Below are positions 24,829 to 35,500 of a stretch of 64,000 nucleotides of DNA, piece by piece; the first letter of the stretch is position 1; every line of letters starts with the position of its first letter. The position numbers and the translations under genes are program-made. The DNA is taken from positions 1 through 64,000 of the forward strand of contig JAJUFC010000001.1 in NCBI GenBank assembly GCA_029263855.1. Direction: 5' to 3'. Source of the DNA: Candidatus Thermochlorobacteriaceae bacterium (lineage in GTDB: Bacteria > Bacteroidota > Chlorobiia > Chlorobiales > Thermochlorobacteraceae). The notes below the pieces were generated by a model. It was not told the origin of the DNA. It searched no databases and worked only from the letters and a program-made list of their open reading frames with translations.

Positions 24829-27372
24829 ATGAAACGATTCGTCATTTTCGCCTTGATGATTCTGCTCGGAGCACAAGAGGGAATTGCCGACGACGACAAA
24901 GTCGGGCGGCTGAAAGGCACAATTCGAGATTCAAGAGATAATGAAGCGATTGTCGGTGCAACGGTTTTGCTCAGCCATACTAAAATCGGAACAAGAGCCA
25001 ATGAACAAGGGCAGTTTGAAATCACTTCAATTCCCGCAGGGGTTTATGAAATTAAAGTTTCGGCAGTTGGCTATAAACCCAGATTTCGTCAGGTCGAGAT
25101 TCGGGCAGGACAAACAGCGACGCTCGACATTCATCTCGTTTTAACGGGCGTAAGCGGAGAGGAGGTGGTCGTTTCCGCGACGCGCTACGAACAAAACTTG
25201 GTCGAATTGCCCGTAACGACCAGCGTCGTTTCCGCCTCGCAAATCGCGGCGCAAGCGATGCCGTCGCTCGACCGCGTGCTCGAGACCATTCCCGGCGTGG
25301 ATGTAACGCGCTCCGGCGGCTTGGGCGCGTCAAACTTGCAGATTCGCGGCTCGCAAGGCTTCACGGGCGGCGGATTAAGCACGCGCGTGATGATGCTTTA
25401 CGACGGATTCCCGATGAACTCCGCCGATGCCGGCTCGGTCGATTGGCAAGCGGTTACGGCAACTAATCTCGCGCGATTGGAAGTCGTCAAAGGCGCGTCG
25501 TCTTCGCTTTACGGCTCTGCGGCGATGGGCGGCGTGATTAATGCCATCAGCCTTGTGCCTTCCGACCTCACGGTTAAAGCCCGTATCCTGAACGGAATGT
25601 ATGACAACCCTCCGCCAACGGTGAACCGATTTCCCGGAATCAATCGCCCGATGTTTTCATCGAGCATGCTCATGCTTGGAGACCAAGTGGGAAATCTTTC
25701 ATACAACTTAACTTACTTACGCAATCGTGACGAAGGCTTCCGAGACGCAGGAAATATCCAAACCGATGATGTGAAATTGACCTTACGATATACCCTTTCC
25801 GAAACCCAATATCTGCAAGCAACAGCCATCGGGAATTGGTCGGAAGGCGGCATCGCTTACCAATGGACAAACCGCGACAACGCCCTTGGCACGCCGCCCG
25901 GTCCCGTCTTCAAAGGCAATGGTCAGCCTTTGCTTGATGAAAACGGTAATCAAATTTTAGGGATAGGCTTTTTGAGCGATGATGAAAAACAAACGACCAA
26001 TCAACTCTTGGGCGTAACCTACATGAATATGCTCAATGCGTCGGCAAGTTGGGAGACGAAACTGTATTTCAGCCGAACTACCTTCATTCTCAAATACTAT
26101 CCGACTGAAAGACCTGAATTCCAACAGTTCGATGCGCAAGGTAATTTCTTGGGCAACTATCAAAAGTATTCCTTCGGGCGCGTTATTCGTCGACCCTACG
26201 ACCCGAACGACCCAACCACGTTCAACGACTCCGATGCACGCCGCTACGGAGGACGCTCGTCGCTCTACTGGATGCGCGATAAACACAAACTCACCACCGG
26301 CGTTGAGTTCAACCTCAACGATGTGCGCTCGACGATTTACACCTCGACATCCGATTTGAATCTCGGCGCGTTTGCGCAAGATGAAATCGCACTCACCGAA
26401 AAATTCAGAGTAACGGCGGGAATTCGTATTGACTGGAACAAGGTCAATCAAGACCAAGTAACCTACATCGACCAACTCGTGAACATTCAACAAGGCAGAA
26501 TTGAAACGCGCACGGAAGACATCGTAACAAAGTCGCTCTGGCAACTCAGCCCGAAACTCGCTGTGAATTACATGTTCAACGAAGAGTTTTCGGTTCGCGC
26601 TTCGGTCGGAAGAAGTTTCCGTGCGCCCTCCATCGGAGAGCGATTCGTTACGCAAGCCGGATTTTTCTTAGGCAATCCAAACCCCGCCCTCGACGCAGAA
26701 CGGCTGACAAGCTACGAAATCGGTCTCTACAAAAGCTTCTCGCGCTATTTGACCATTGATATTGCAGGATATATCAATCACTACTCGAACTTGATTGAAT
26801 CGACAAATATCAATCCAAATGCAAACGTGCTGGATATTTCGTCAAGCGTGTTTCAGTTTTTCAATGTGGCGAGTGCAGACATTCGCGGCATAGAGACGTC
26901 CATTACTTCGCAACCTTTTGAGCAATTACAACTGCAAGTCAATTACAATTGGATGCGAGCAATCGGCGCAATGCCCGATAACGTGCTCGGTGGCAACAAG
27001 AATCCAGAGCAGTATAAAAACTGGTTGCCGTATCGTCCTGAACATAACTTCTCGTTCCGTGCTGAACTTGCCTTCAAAGACCTTGGCATTGGCAAGGTGC
27101 GTGCACCCGAAATGCTCTCGGGGTTAAGCCTCAATTACAGCGGGCGTTATGTGAGCCGAATTAACGCGGTGCGGATTGCGGCAAACTCTGAAGGCATTGA
27201 CTATCCGGGTAATTTCTTTGTGATGAACGCGGGATTCCGTTGGCAATTTTTCGACAACCGATTCGCCGCCGTCGGTATGGTGATGAACTTGATGAACACG
27301 CAGTATGAAGAGTTGGAACTTTATCGCGCTCCCGGACGCAGTTTCAACATCGGCTTTGAGTTCAGCTATTGA
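24829..27372 (+). CDS. TonB-dependent outer-membrane receptor
   Basis: An 847-residue receptor. After a signal peptide (MKRFVIFALMILLG) comes a carboxypeptidase-regulatory-like beta-sandwich (~25-105, KGTIRDSRDNEAIVGATVLLS). The plug domain follows (~115-225, VVVSATRYEQNLVELPV, VLETIPGVDV, LQIRGSQGF, VVKGASSSLYGSAAMGGVINA). The beta-barrel ends in FNIGFEFSY with a terminal aromatic, as expected. It imports a large scarce substrate such as an iron complex, cobalamin or an oligosaccharide. The substrate cannot be read from sequence. A strong AGGGAGA ribosome site precedes the start at 24829; the frame upstream of it is non-family sequence. PucC follows 52 nt later. Confidence 0.92.
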   Translation: MKRFVIFALMILLGAQEGIADDDKVGRLKGTIRDSRDNEAIVGATVLLSHTKIGTRANEQGQFEITSIPAGVYEIKVSAVGYKPRFRQVEIRAGQTATLDIHLVLTGVSGEEVVVSATRYEQNLVELPVTTSVVSASQIAAQAMPSLDRVLETIPGVDVTRSGGLGASNLQIRGSQGFTGGGLSTRVMMLYDGFPMNSADAGSVDWQAVTATNLARLEVVKGASSSLYGSAAMGGVINAISLVPSDLTVKARILNGMYDNPPPTVNRFPGINRPMFSSSMLMLGDQVGNLSYNLTYLRNRDEGFRDAGNIQTDDVKLTLRYTLSETQYLQATAIGNWSEGGIAYQWTNRDNALGTPPGPVFKGNGQPLLDENGNQILGIGFLSDDEKQTTNQLLGVTYMNMLNASASWETKLYFSRTTFILKYYPTERPEFQQFDAQGNFLGNYQKYSFGRVIRRPYDPNDPTTFNDSDARRYGGRSSLYWMRDKHKLTTGVEFNLNDVRSTIYTSTSDLNLGAFAQDEIALTEKFRVTAGIRIDWNKVNQDQVTYIDQLVNIQQGRIETRTEDIVTKSLWQLSPKLAVNYMFNEEFSVRASVGRSFRAPSIGERFVTQAGFFLGNPNPALDAERLTSYEIGLYKSFSRYLTIDIAGYINHYSNLIESTNINPNANVLDISSSVFQFFNVASADIRGIETSITSQPFEQLQLQVNYNWMRAIGAMPDNVLGGNKNPEQYKNWLPYRPEHNFSFRAELAFKDLGIGKVRAPEMLSGLSLNYSGRYVSRINAVRIAANSEGIDYPGNFFVMNAGFRWQFFDNRFAAVGMVMNLMNTQYEELELYRAPGRSFNIGFEFSY

Positions 27373-27382
27373 TTTGATGTAG

Positions 27383-27394
27383 TATCTGTTCTTT
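27383..27394 (+). promoter_or_regulatory. Shared 12-mer TATCTGTTCTTT in the pucC leader
   Basis: The same 12 bases occur at 23690-23701 before the lipoprotein gene. In both places a TTG lies 24 nt upstream. It could be part of a promoter or a shared operator, and chance is not excluded. Confidence 0.3.
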
Positions 27395-27424
27395 CTCCTC
27401 AATTAGCGAAAGGAACGGCGAGAA

Positions 27425-28762
27425 ATGGCTCGAGAATTCTTGAAAATCCTGCAACTGTGTTTGCCGAAGGTGAGCATCGGTTGGGCGTTTGCACTGCTGA
27501 CGGTGAATTTCAATCGAATCACGATTCACGAATTAGCAGTGCCAGCAGTCTTGATTACAACGATGATTGGGCTGTATCATTTTCTCTCGCCGTTCCAAGT
27601 TTTTTTTGGGCGCGTTTCCGACCGAGTCGCGCTCTTTGGGTTTCGGCGCGTGCCGTATTTGGCGATTGGAACGGTGCTCGCCGCCTCAATTTTCCCCCTT
27701 CTGCCAATCATTGCCGTTGAAATGAGCAAAGGAAATACATGGGCGTTTGTGGCAGGATACGTGCTTTTAATTCTCTTTGGCATTGGGCACGCGATGTCGG
27801 GCAATGCGCATTACGCCCTCGTCGCAGAAGCCATTTCGGAAAAGCGTCGCGGCATTGCCATTTCCTTGCTTTGGATTACGATGATTGCGACCGTTATTTT
27901 TTCGGCGAGCGTCATGAAAAAAATGATGCCCGATTACTCCCACGAAGCGATGCAATCGCTCTATAATCTCTCGCCATTTATTGCTGTCGGCTCAATTCTG
28001 CCGCTCTTCTTCGGCGTAGAGCAAAAACTGACGCACACGGAACTTTGCGACGCTCATGAGCAAACCCGTATTGCTCTGCCGCAAGGAAACATCTTCGCTG
28101 TCGCCAAAGAACTCTTGGAGCGAAATCAAACAACTCGGCTATTTTTCTTCTTCATTCTGTTTTCAACGATTGGAATTTTCTTGCAAGACACAATTCTGGA
28201 AGTTTTCGGTGCCGAAGTCTTGAAGATGAGTGTCCGCGAAACCTCATCATTTCAGCAGATTTGGGGAAGTGGGGTGCTTTTAGCAATGCTCGTCATGGGC
28301 ATTGCAACAGCGCGATGGAATATTAACCGCTTGAAAATTGCGCTCTTGGGCAACTACGGAACTGCGATTGGACTGCTCTTGCTCGCACTAACGGCGGCAC
28401 TTGAAAGCCGAACTTTGCTCTATCCTGTGCTTCTCGTGATGGGGGTTTCAACGGGATTGCATACGCTTGGCGCGGTAACGACGATGATGGATTTGACGGT
28501 TGACGGCGCACGGGCAACCTATATGGGCTTGTGGGGGTTGGCAATGTCAATCGGCAGTGGGCTTTCCGGTGTGCTGGCGGGTGCGTTAGTTACAATGCTG
28601 ATTGAAACCGCTTTTCTCTCGTCTTCGAATGGCTACGCGCTCATCTTCTCCCTCGAGGCAGGCTTGATGCTCATCGGCGCGCTCGTTCTGCGCGGTGCCG
28701 ACTTTCGCTCCTTTAAGCCGATTCGGCGCGAAGAACTCACAGTGGCAATGGCAAACGATTAG
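27425..28762 (+). CDS. PucC/BCD-family carrier (bacteriochlorophyll delivery type MFS)
   Basis: A 445-residue membrane protein with about twelve helices matching the PucC group of the major facilitator superfamily. Family features are the N-terminal LCLPKVSIGWAFALLTVNFNR, PFQVFFGRVSD with FRRVPY, LQDTILEVFGAEVLKMSVRET, and GLWGLAMSIGSGLSGVLAG. Members are linked to assembly of light-harvesting and reaction-centre complexes, probably by handling bacteriochlorophyll. This fits the bch genes at 56.6-59.9 kb. The leader contains GTTCTTTC and GAAAGGAAC, which could fold around the ribosome site. It lies between a TonB receptor and a B12-binding protein on the same strand; a functional link to those is not shown. 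Confidence 0.85.
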   Translation: MAREFLKILQLCLPKVSIGWAFALLTVNFNRITIHELAVPAVLITTMIGLYHFLSPFQVFFGRVSDRVALFGFRRVPYLAIGTVLAASIFPLLPIIAVEMSKGNTWAFVAGYVLLILFGIGHAMSGNAHYALVAEAISEKRRGIAISLLWITMIATVIFSASVMKKMMPDYSHEAMQSLYNLSPFIAVGSILPLFFGVEQKLTHTELCDAHEQTRIALPQGNIFAVAKELLERNQTTRLFFFFILFSTIGIFLQDTILEVFGAEVLKMSVRETSSFQQIWGSGVLLAMLVMGIATARWNINRLKIALLGNYGTAIGLLLLALTAALESRTLLYPVLLVMGVSTGLHTLGAVTTMMDLTVDGARATYMGLWGLAMSIGSGLSGVLAGALVTMLIETAFLSSSNGYALIFSLEAGLMLIGALVLRGADFRSFKPIRREELTVAMAND

Positions 28763-28818
28763 CCTTTGAGCAAGTCCGTTGTCCTCAAAATTACCTCTTT
28801 CCTCTCACAAGGATTTCT

Positions 28819-28827
28819 TATCTTTGC
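28819..28827 (+). promoter_or_regulatory. Possible Bacteroidota-type -7 box (TATCTTTGC)
   Basis: TATCTTTGC matches the TAnnTTTGC element of Bacteroidota housekeeping promoters, 36 nt before the start of the B12-binding gene. No clear -33 TTG is at the usual 19-21 nt, so the call is tentative. Confidence 0.35.
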
Positions 28828-28863
28828 GTCCTTGTTTTGTAACACAAATTTTTCACGTTTGAA

Positions 28864-29277
28864 ATGTCAAGACCGATACGGGTATTGATTGCTAAAGCAG
28901 GGTTAGACGGACACGACCGAGGCGCGAAGGTCATTGCCGCCGCCTTACGCGATGCAGGCATGGAAGTCATTTACACGGGCTTGCGCCAAACGCCAGAGAT
29001 GATTGTAGAAGCCGCTTTGCAGGAAGACGTCGACGCGATTGGCATCAGCATTTTGAGCGGCGCGCACATGACGATTTTCCCGCGCATTCTTGCCTTGATG
29101 AAAGAAAAAGGATTAGACGATGTGCTACTCACAGGTGGCGGAATTATTCCCGAAGAAGATATTGAGAAGCTGGCTAAAATGGGTATTGGAAAACTCTTCA
29201 CGCCCGGCGCGAACACGGAGGAAATTTCAACCTACATTCGCTCTTGGGTGGAAAACAATCGCACAAAACTCGTTTAG
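28864..29277 (+). CDS. Cobalamin-binding small subunit of a methylmalonyl-CoA mutase-type enzyme
   Basis: A 137-residue protein consisting of one B12-binding domain. [15 protein letters not shown] carries the DxHxxG motif whose histidine replaces the lower ligand of cobalt. [10 protein letters not shown] and [12 protein letters not shown] complete the base-off binding fold. Length matches the separate small subunit of split methylmalonyl-CoA mutases. The catalytic subunit is not in the window, nor is a MeaB chaperone. The enzyme interconverts methylmalonyl-CoA and succinyl-CoA, used in propionate metabolism. It lies 42 nt before secA and may be co-transcribed with it. Confidence 0.88.
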   Translation: MSRPIRVLIAKAGLDGHDRGAKVIAAALRDAGMEVIYTGLRQTPEMIVEAALQEDVDAIGISILSGAHMTIFPRILALMKEKGLDDVLLTGGGIIPEEDIEKLAKMGIGKLFTPGANTEEISTYIRSWVENNRTKLV

Positions 29278-29318
29278 GACAAACCAAAAGACTTGATAAA
29301 CACAATAACCACGACACA

Positions 29319-32300
29319 ATGCTCAAATTTTTGACCAAAATTTTCGGCACGAAGCACGACAAAGACATCAAGCGCATCTTGCCAATCGTCGATGAGATTA
29401 ACGATTTTTACAAAGGGCTTCAATCGCTTTCCGACGACGAACTGCGTGCGAAAACTGCTGACCTCAAAGCGCGCATCAAAGCGCATTGCGCTGAAACCGA
29501 AGCGGCTCTTGCCGACGAAAAAAAGAAATTGGAAAACCTCGACCTCACCTTCGACGAAGTCCAAGCGATTAAAGATGAAATTGAATCGCTTGAAAAGCAA
29601 CTCCACGAAGAGACCGAAGAAATTTTGAACGAAATTCTGCCCGAAGCCTTCGCCATCGTCAAGGAAACATGCCGCCGCCACGTCGGAAAAGAATGGCAAG
29701 CGGCAGGCACAACGATTCAATGGAACATGGTGCCTTACGACGTGCAACTCATCGGTGGCGTGGTGCTCCATGAAGGCAAAATCGCCGAAATGGCGACGGG
29801 CGAAGGCAAAACGCTCGTCGCCGTTCTGCCGACGTTTCTCAATGCGCTGACGGGGCGCGGCGTGCATATCGTTACCGTCAATGACTACCTCGCTAAGCGC
29901 GACTGCGAATGGATGAAACCCATTTATGAATTTCATGGACTAACCGTCGGCGTCATTCTCTCTGAAATGGATTCCGCCACGCGCAAACAAATGTATGCTT
30001 GCGATATTACTTTCGGCACAAACAACGAATTCGGCTTCGATTACCTGCGCGATAACATGGCAACCTCCAAAGATGAAGTCGTTCATCGCAACTTCAATTA
30101 CGCCATCGTCGATGAAGTCGACTCCGTTTTGATTGACGAAGCGCGAACCCCACTCATCATTTCAGGACCCGTTCCGCACAGCGACAACTCCAAGTTCGAG
30201 GAAATGAAGCCCAAAGTTGAGCGGCTTGTGCGCACTCAACAAAACCTCGTTGGCAAATTGCTCGCCGATGCCGAACGCTTCTTGACCGAAAAAGAAAAAG
30301 CCGCCAAAGATTGGGAGTTTCAAGCGGGACTTGCACTGCTTCGTGCTAAACGCGGACAGCCGAAAAATAAAAAGTATCTCAAACTCATCGGCGAGCCGGG
30401 CAATATGCGCCTGATGCAAACCGTCGAGAACGAGTTCCTCAAAGATAACGCCAAAGAAATGCACAAGGTCGATGAAGAACTGCTCTTCGCAATCGACGAA
30501 CGCTTTCACACGATTGACCTCACCGAAAAAGGACGCAACTTCATGACCGGCGAAACCCAATCCGCCGATATGTTCGTGCTTCCCGACATTGGCACTGAAC
30601 TTGCCAAAATCCAACAAGAAAACTTAACAGAAGCCGAAAAACAGCAGAAAAAAGACGAACTCTACCGCCTCTATTCCGAACGCTCAGAGCGAATCCACAA
30701 TGTCTCGCAACTCTTAAAAGCCTATTCGCTCTATGAACGCGATGACGAATATGTGGTTCAAGATGGTAAGGTTTTAATTGTTGATGAATTTACAGGACGC
30801 ATTCTCGCGGGACGCCGATACAGCGATGGACTTCACCAAGCCATTGAAGCAAAAGAAGGGGTCAAGATTGAAGGCGAAACGCAAACCATGGCGACCATCA
30901 CGCTTCAAAATTATTTCCGTCTCTATAAGAAACTCGCAGGCATGACGGGTACAGCGGAAACCGAATCGGCGGAGTTTTTTGAAATCTACAAGCTCGATGT
31001 CGTCGTGATTCCGACCAATAAGCCTGTCGCGCGTCAAGACCGTGAAGATTTGATTTACAAAACCAAGCGCGAAAAGTATAACGCCGTCATTGCGGAAATT
31101 GAAAAACTCCGCGAAAAAGGTCAGCCTGTTTTGGTTGGAACAACGAGCGTCGAAGTCTCCGAAACGCTTTCGCGTATGCTCAAAGCACGCAAAATTCCGC
31201 ACAACGTCTTGAACGCGAAACAGCATGCACGCGAAGCGGAAATTGTGGCACAAGCAGGGCAGAAAGGCGCAGTTACAATCGCAACCAACATGGCAGGGCG
31301 CGGCACCGACATCAAACTCGGCGAGGGCGTCAGAGAACTCGGGGGCTTATTCATTCTCGGCACAGAACGGCACGAATCCCGACGCATCGACCGCCAACTT
31401 CGCGGACGCGCAGGCAGACAAGGCGACCCTGGCACCTCGGTTTTCTTCATCTCCCTCGAAGACGACCTCATGCGTCTCTTCGGCTCGGAACGCATCGCCG
31501 CCGTCATGGACCGATTCGGACATCAAGAAGGCGAAGTGATTCAGCACGGCATTGTAACCAAATCCATTGAACGTGCGCAACGCAAAGTCGAAGAGCAAAA
31601 CTTTGCCACACGCAAACGCCTGCTTGAGTATGACAACGTCATGAACCAACAGCGCGAAATCGTTTATGCTCGACGTCGCAACGCGCTCTTCAAAGACCGT
31701 CTTCGATTAGAACTCTTCGACTTATTACGAGATTACGCCGACCAACTCGCCGCAAAGTATTACGACAACGTCGAAATCGACCAACTTCGCGAACAACTCT
31801 TGCGCGAACTCTCCGTCGAAATTTCTTTCACTGAACAAGAGTGGCAAAAGTTAGGTAAAGAAGGCGTTGCTGATAAAATCTATCAAACTGCCGCAGAGTT
31901 CTACAAGCGCAAAGAAGAACTGCTCGGCAGCGACATGATGGGGCGCATTGAGAGATTCGCAACGCTTTCCGTCATCGATGAAAAGTGGCGCGAACATTTG
32001 CGCGATATTGACGACATCAAAGAAGGTATCAACCTTCGCGCTTACGGACAAAAAGACCCATTGCTCGAGTATAAGCAAGAAGCGTTCAAACTCTTCGTCG
32101 ATATGCTCGAATCGCTCGGCTCTGAAACGCTCTCATTGGCATTCAAACTCTATCCGACCGCCGCGCCGTCGCAACAATCACAAGCTCAGTTGCCCAAAGA
32201 GCCAAAGTCCAAAGTCCGCCGCGAGCGATTGGTGGCAACGCATGCCGAAGCGACGAGTGCTTATTCGGTTGCCTCTGCGCAAGGTGCACGAGGCGATGTT

Positions 32301-32417
32301 GAAACAGAAGAAGCCCCGAAGCAAATGCCCGTTCGCGTTGAAAAAGCACCGGGACGAAACGACCCTTGCCCCTGCGGAAGCGGCAAAAAATACAAACACT
32401 GTCACGGCAAAGCGTGA
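29319..32417 (+). CDS. secA: Protein translocase ATPase SecA
   Basis: A 1032-residue SecA starting at [16 protein letters not shown]. Nucleotide-binding domain 1 shows GEGKT in [33 protein letters not shown], the cross-linking domain with a Bacteroidota/Chlorobi-type insertion, [31 protein letters not shown] and [13 protein letters not shown] follow. The C-terminus has the zinc-binding [14 protein letters not shown], which contacts SecB or phospholipid. SecA drives export of unfolded proteins through SecYEG, the first step for the T9SS cargos encoded here. The upstream ATG at 29244 overlaps the B12 gene and adds a non-family extension. PorU begins 129 nt downstream. Confidence 0.97.
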   Translation: MLKFLTKIFGTKHDKDIKRILPIVDEINDFYKGLQSLSDDELRAKTADLKARIKAHCAETEAALADEKKKLENLDLTFDEVQAIKDEIESLEKQLHEETEEILNEILPEAFAIVKETCRRHVGKEWQAAGTTIQWNMVPYDVQLIGGVVLHEGKIAEMATGEGKTLVAVLPTFLNALTGRGVHIVTVNDYLAKRDCEWMKPIYEFHGLTVGVILSEMDSATRKQMYACDITFGTNNEFGFDYLRDNMATSKDEVVHRNFNYAIVDEVDSVLIDEARTPLIISGPVPHSDNSKFEEMKPKVERLVRTQQNLVGKLLADAERFLTEKEKAAKDWEFQAGLALLRAKRGQPKNKKYLKLIGEPGNMRLMQTVENEFLKDNAKEMHKVDEELLFAIDERFHTIDLTEKGRNFMTGETQSADMFVLPDIGTELAKIQQENLTEAEKQQKKDELYRLYSERSERIHNVSQLLKAYSLYERDDEYVVQDGKVLIVDEFTGRILAGRRYSDGLHQAIEAKEGVKIEGETQTMATITLQNYFRLYKKLAGMTGTAETESAEFFEIYKLDVVVIPTNKPVARQDREDLIYKTKREKYNAVIAEIEKLREKGQPVLVGTTSVEVSETLSRMLKARKIPHNVLNAKQHAREAEIVAQAGQKGAVTIATNMAGRGTDIKLGEGVRELGGLFILGTERHESRRIDRQLRGRAGRQGDPGTSVFFISLEDDLMRLFGSERIAAVMDRFGHQEGEVIQHGIVTKSIERAQRKVEEQNFATRKRLLEYDNVMNQQREIVYARRRNALFKDRLRLELFDLLRDYADQLAAKYYDNVEIDQLREQLLRELSVEISFTEQEWQKLGKEGVADKIYQTAAEFYKRKEELLGSDMMGRIERFATLSVIDEKWREHLRDIDDIKEGINLRAYGQKDPLLEYKQEAFKLFVDMLESLGSETLSLAFKLYPTAAPSQQSQAQLPKEPKSKVRRERLVATHAEATSAYSVASAQGARGDVETEEAPKQMPVRVEKAPGRNDPCPCGSGKKYKHCHGKA

Positions 32418-32546
32418 ATTGATGCGACAAAGTGAAACTGGGGAAAAATTGAGGGCTGAAAAATCAGTCCCCAATCGCTTAAACTTGCACAACACACCCA
32501 AAAAGCCGAAAAAACGAAAACCTTTTTGAGCAACCGACCATCTGCA

Positions 32547-35500
32547 ATGAACCCGATACAACGAGGCATCATTCTGACTGTTTCTCTCGCGCTTCTCAAC
32601 CTGCCTGCCGTTCAAACGCTAACAGCACAGGAGGCGGAACAACGCTTTGCACCTAAGTCTAACACGCTCTTTCAAAAGAGCATCCCTCAAAAAAACGCTG
32701 ACGCACTTAAAGAAACAGAAGCCAAAGCCTCCGTGCTCAAAGTAGAACCGCGCGGCAATAACAAAATCGTGATGGAACTTGAATTCGACGAGCCGAAAAT
32801 CATCACTGAATCTCTGCCCGATGGTTCAAGCGTTCAACGCATCGAGGTGGAAAAGCGGTCGTATCAGAATGAGCATGTCGTTTATCCGATTCCGTATTTC
32901 ACTTACGAAGTGCAGGGCAAAATTCTTTCAGCACGCATTGTAAGTGTGGCAGGACAAGGGTCTGTGCGTTTGGCGCTTCCGTTTAATTCAGAAGCCGAAA
33001 ATGATACGCCGATTGGAATGCCGAAAGAAGAAATCTATGAGCGCAAGCGAACCATCAAGCCCAACGAAGTTTATCCAAAGAAACAGATTGATTGGTTCTT
33101 TGCAGGCTCCATGCGCGGCACCGACATCTCTATGCTTTCGGTTTCGCCATATCTCTATAACCCAAACACAAAGACGCTTTCCTTCGCGAAAAAAATTACA
33201 GTTGAACTCACGCTTGGCACAGAGCATCAAGACGCATCGCAGTTCAAAATCGGCATAGATGAAAAAGAACTGCTAAGCAAAATGCCCGCCAAGCGCGAGC
33301 GATTTAAGCCAACCTTAGTTCAGCCGAATACAGTTGTGCCAACTCAACAAATGCTGTTCAATAACGGCACGAACATAATTCCAAATGCGCAACTCGCCAA
33401 GCCGTATTCAGGGTTGCCGATTGTGCCGAAGTATCGAATTATCGTCAATGAAGATGGACTCTACCGTATCGGATTCTTCGAACTTTTAGATGGAGGCTTG
33501 CCGCAAGAGTTCTTCAACGCCGACCCGCGCACCTACCGCATCTTCAACAAAGGCAGAGAGATTCCGATTTTGGTGCGCGGCGAAGCCGACGGACGATTCA
33601 ACCGCGACGATTTCATCGAGTTCTTCGGCGAGCGGCATCAAATCGGCGGCAGAGACTCCACGCGCCCCGATATGTATCGTGACCCCTTCTCCGAAGAGAA
33701 TGTTTATTACCTCTACTGGGAGCAAACCCTGACGCCGCAAAATCGTGGGCTTCGCTTGACGGAAATTTCTGGCGAGATTCGCACGACCATCGCGCCGAAT
33801 TCACCTTTCTTCGCGGGCGGCACGCTCTCGCGCTCGTTCCGTAGCACCTTGCACTTCGAAGCCGACGCAGACGACCAAGCTGGACGATTTTTCATCGCCG
33901 ACGGAGATACCACTGATGTTCGTGTCGTAGTTAACACCGAAAATCGATTGAGTGGATTCTACGATTCCATTCGCACCCAAGCCTATCGACGCACACGCAA
34001 TCACTCGGATTCACGCGATAAAATTTTCTGGACGCAGATGTCGCTCAATCGCCGCATCGATTTCAACATTCCGATTCCTTATCCGGATATTCAGCTCAAC
34101 CCGATTACCCTTAACGATGATTTCATTGATATTGAGGCGGCGTTTCACGGCATCAGCCGCGTTGGCGAACTTGCAAACAGTCAGAACATTGCCGCGATTA
34201 CGCTCAACACGCAACGAATCATGACCGCAGAGTGGGGACGAGGCGCAAACTCTCAAATCCCACACACCCAAAAAATTCGCTTGCCACAAGAGTTTCACGG
34301 TATCTTGCGCGCAGGCTTGACAGACGACCGACAACGCTTGCAACTCAGTATTCAAAACGAAGACCGATACAACGAAGGCAATCCCGCACGAACATTCGCC
34401 TTCAACTGGTTCAAAATCAGTTACAAGCGGCTCTATCGCGCCTATCAAAACGAAATTACATTTACAACGCCGCCGCGCTCTGTGCCCGGTCGCTATCAAT
34501 TCCAAATCGGCGGATTTACATCGCAGAACATCGACCTCTACAAAAAAGGCGTTGGTAAAATCACGAACTTTATCCTTCGTCCGTATCAAGAGCCTGACGG
34601 TTTCGGCGGCTTTTTGCCTGGAACATTTTTTCAAATCGTCTTTCAAGACGATGTCATCAATCCTGAAAGCGTAGAATATCTCGCGATTGAAACCACAAAG
34701 AAAAAACTGCCGTTGCGCTATGAAAAAGTAGAACCAGCGGATTACTACAACCCACAACGCCGTTTGGTAGACCGAAACAATAACTACAATTTCATTCTCA
34801 TCACCTCTAACAACTTCATCACCGAGCAAAGTGCGACCAATCCTCAAAACGAAATTTTCCGATACAAACAGCACCGCGAAGCGATTTTAGCGGCACGAGG
34901 CGAAAACAGCAACGTGCTCGTAACGACGGTTGAGAGCATTTACGACGAGTTTAACTACGGCATACGAAGTCCGCACGCCATTCGCGAGTTTTTGAACTAT
35001 GCGTATCGAGAGTGGCAACAGCCGCCAACTTACGTGCTCCTCGTCGGTCCAACGCGCTTTGCCAGAATACGGCGCGGCGATGTGCCAACCTTTCATGTCC
35101 AAACGTTCTTTTTCGGTGCAACGCCCTCTGACTCGTGGTTCGCAATGATTGACGGCATAGACCAAACAGGACAGCTCGACCTCGTGCCCGACATGCAGAT
35201 TGCACGTTTGCCAGTTGTAACAAGGCAGGAAGTGGGACTGTATTTGGAAAAACTCATCAAGTATGAAACAAACCCAACGATGGGCGTTTGGGAGAACAAA
35301 ATCTTGCTCATCGGTGGTGAGGCAGAAGGCGGCGGAAGCGTGTTTGGTTTAGATGGACAGCCCCAACAAAATAACAAACTCGCACAAACGGATTCGCTTG
35401 TGCGCAATCATATCAACCGCTCGTTTTTTATTGACCGGTTGCACACAGGGCTTGGACGCTTGAAATATGACCAAACGCTTACCTTCGATCGCTATGTCGG

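Noticed and set aside
24829-27372. Calling the TonB receptor BtuB because of the nearby B12-binding protein
   Set aside because: The receptor shows no substrate-specific motif, and the B12-binding gene is separated by pucC; no cobalamin riboswitch precedes it.
34011-34874. 287-codon minus-strand open frame inside porU
   Set aside because: Same reasoning: a shadow of the sortase gene with no domain features.
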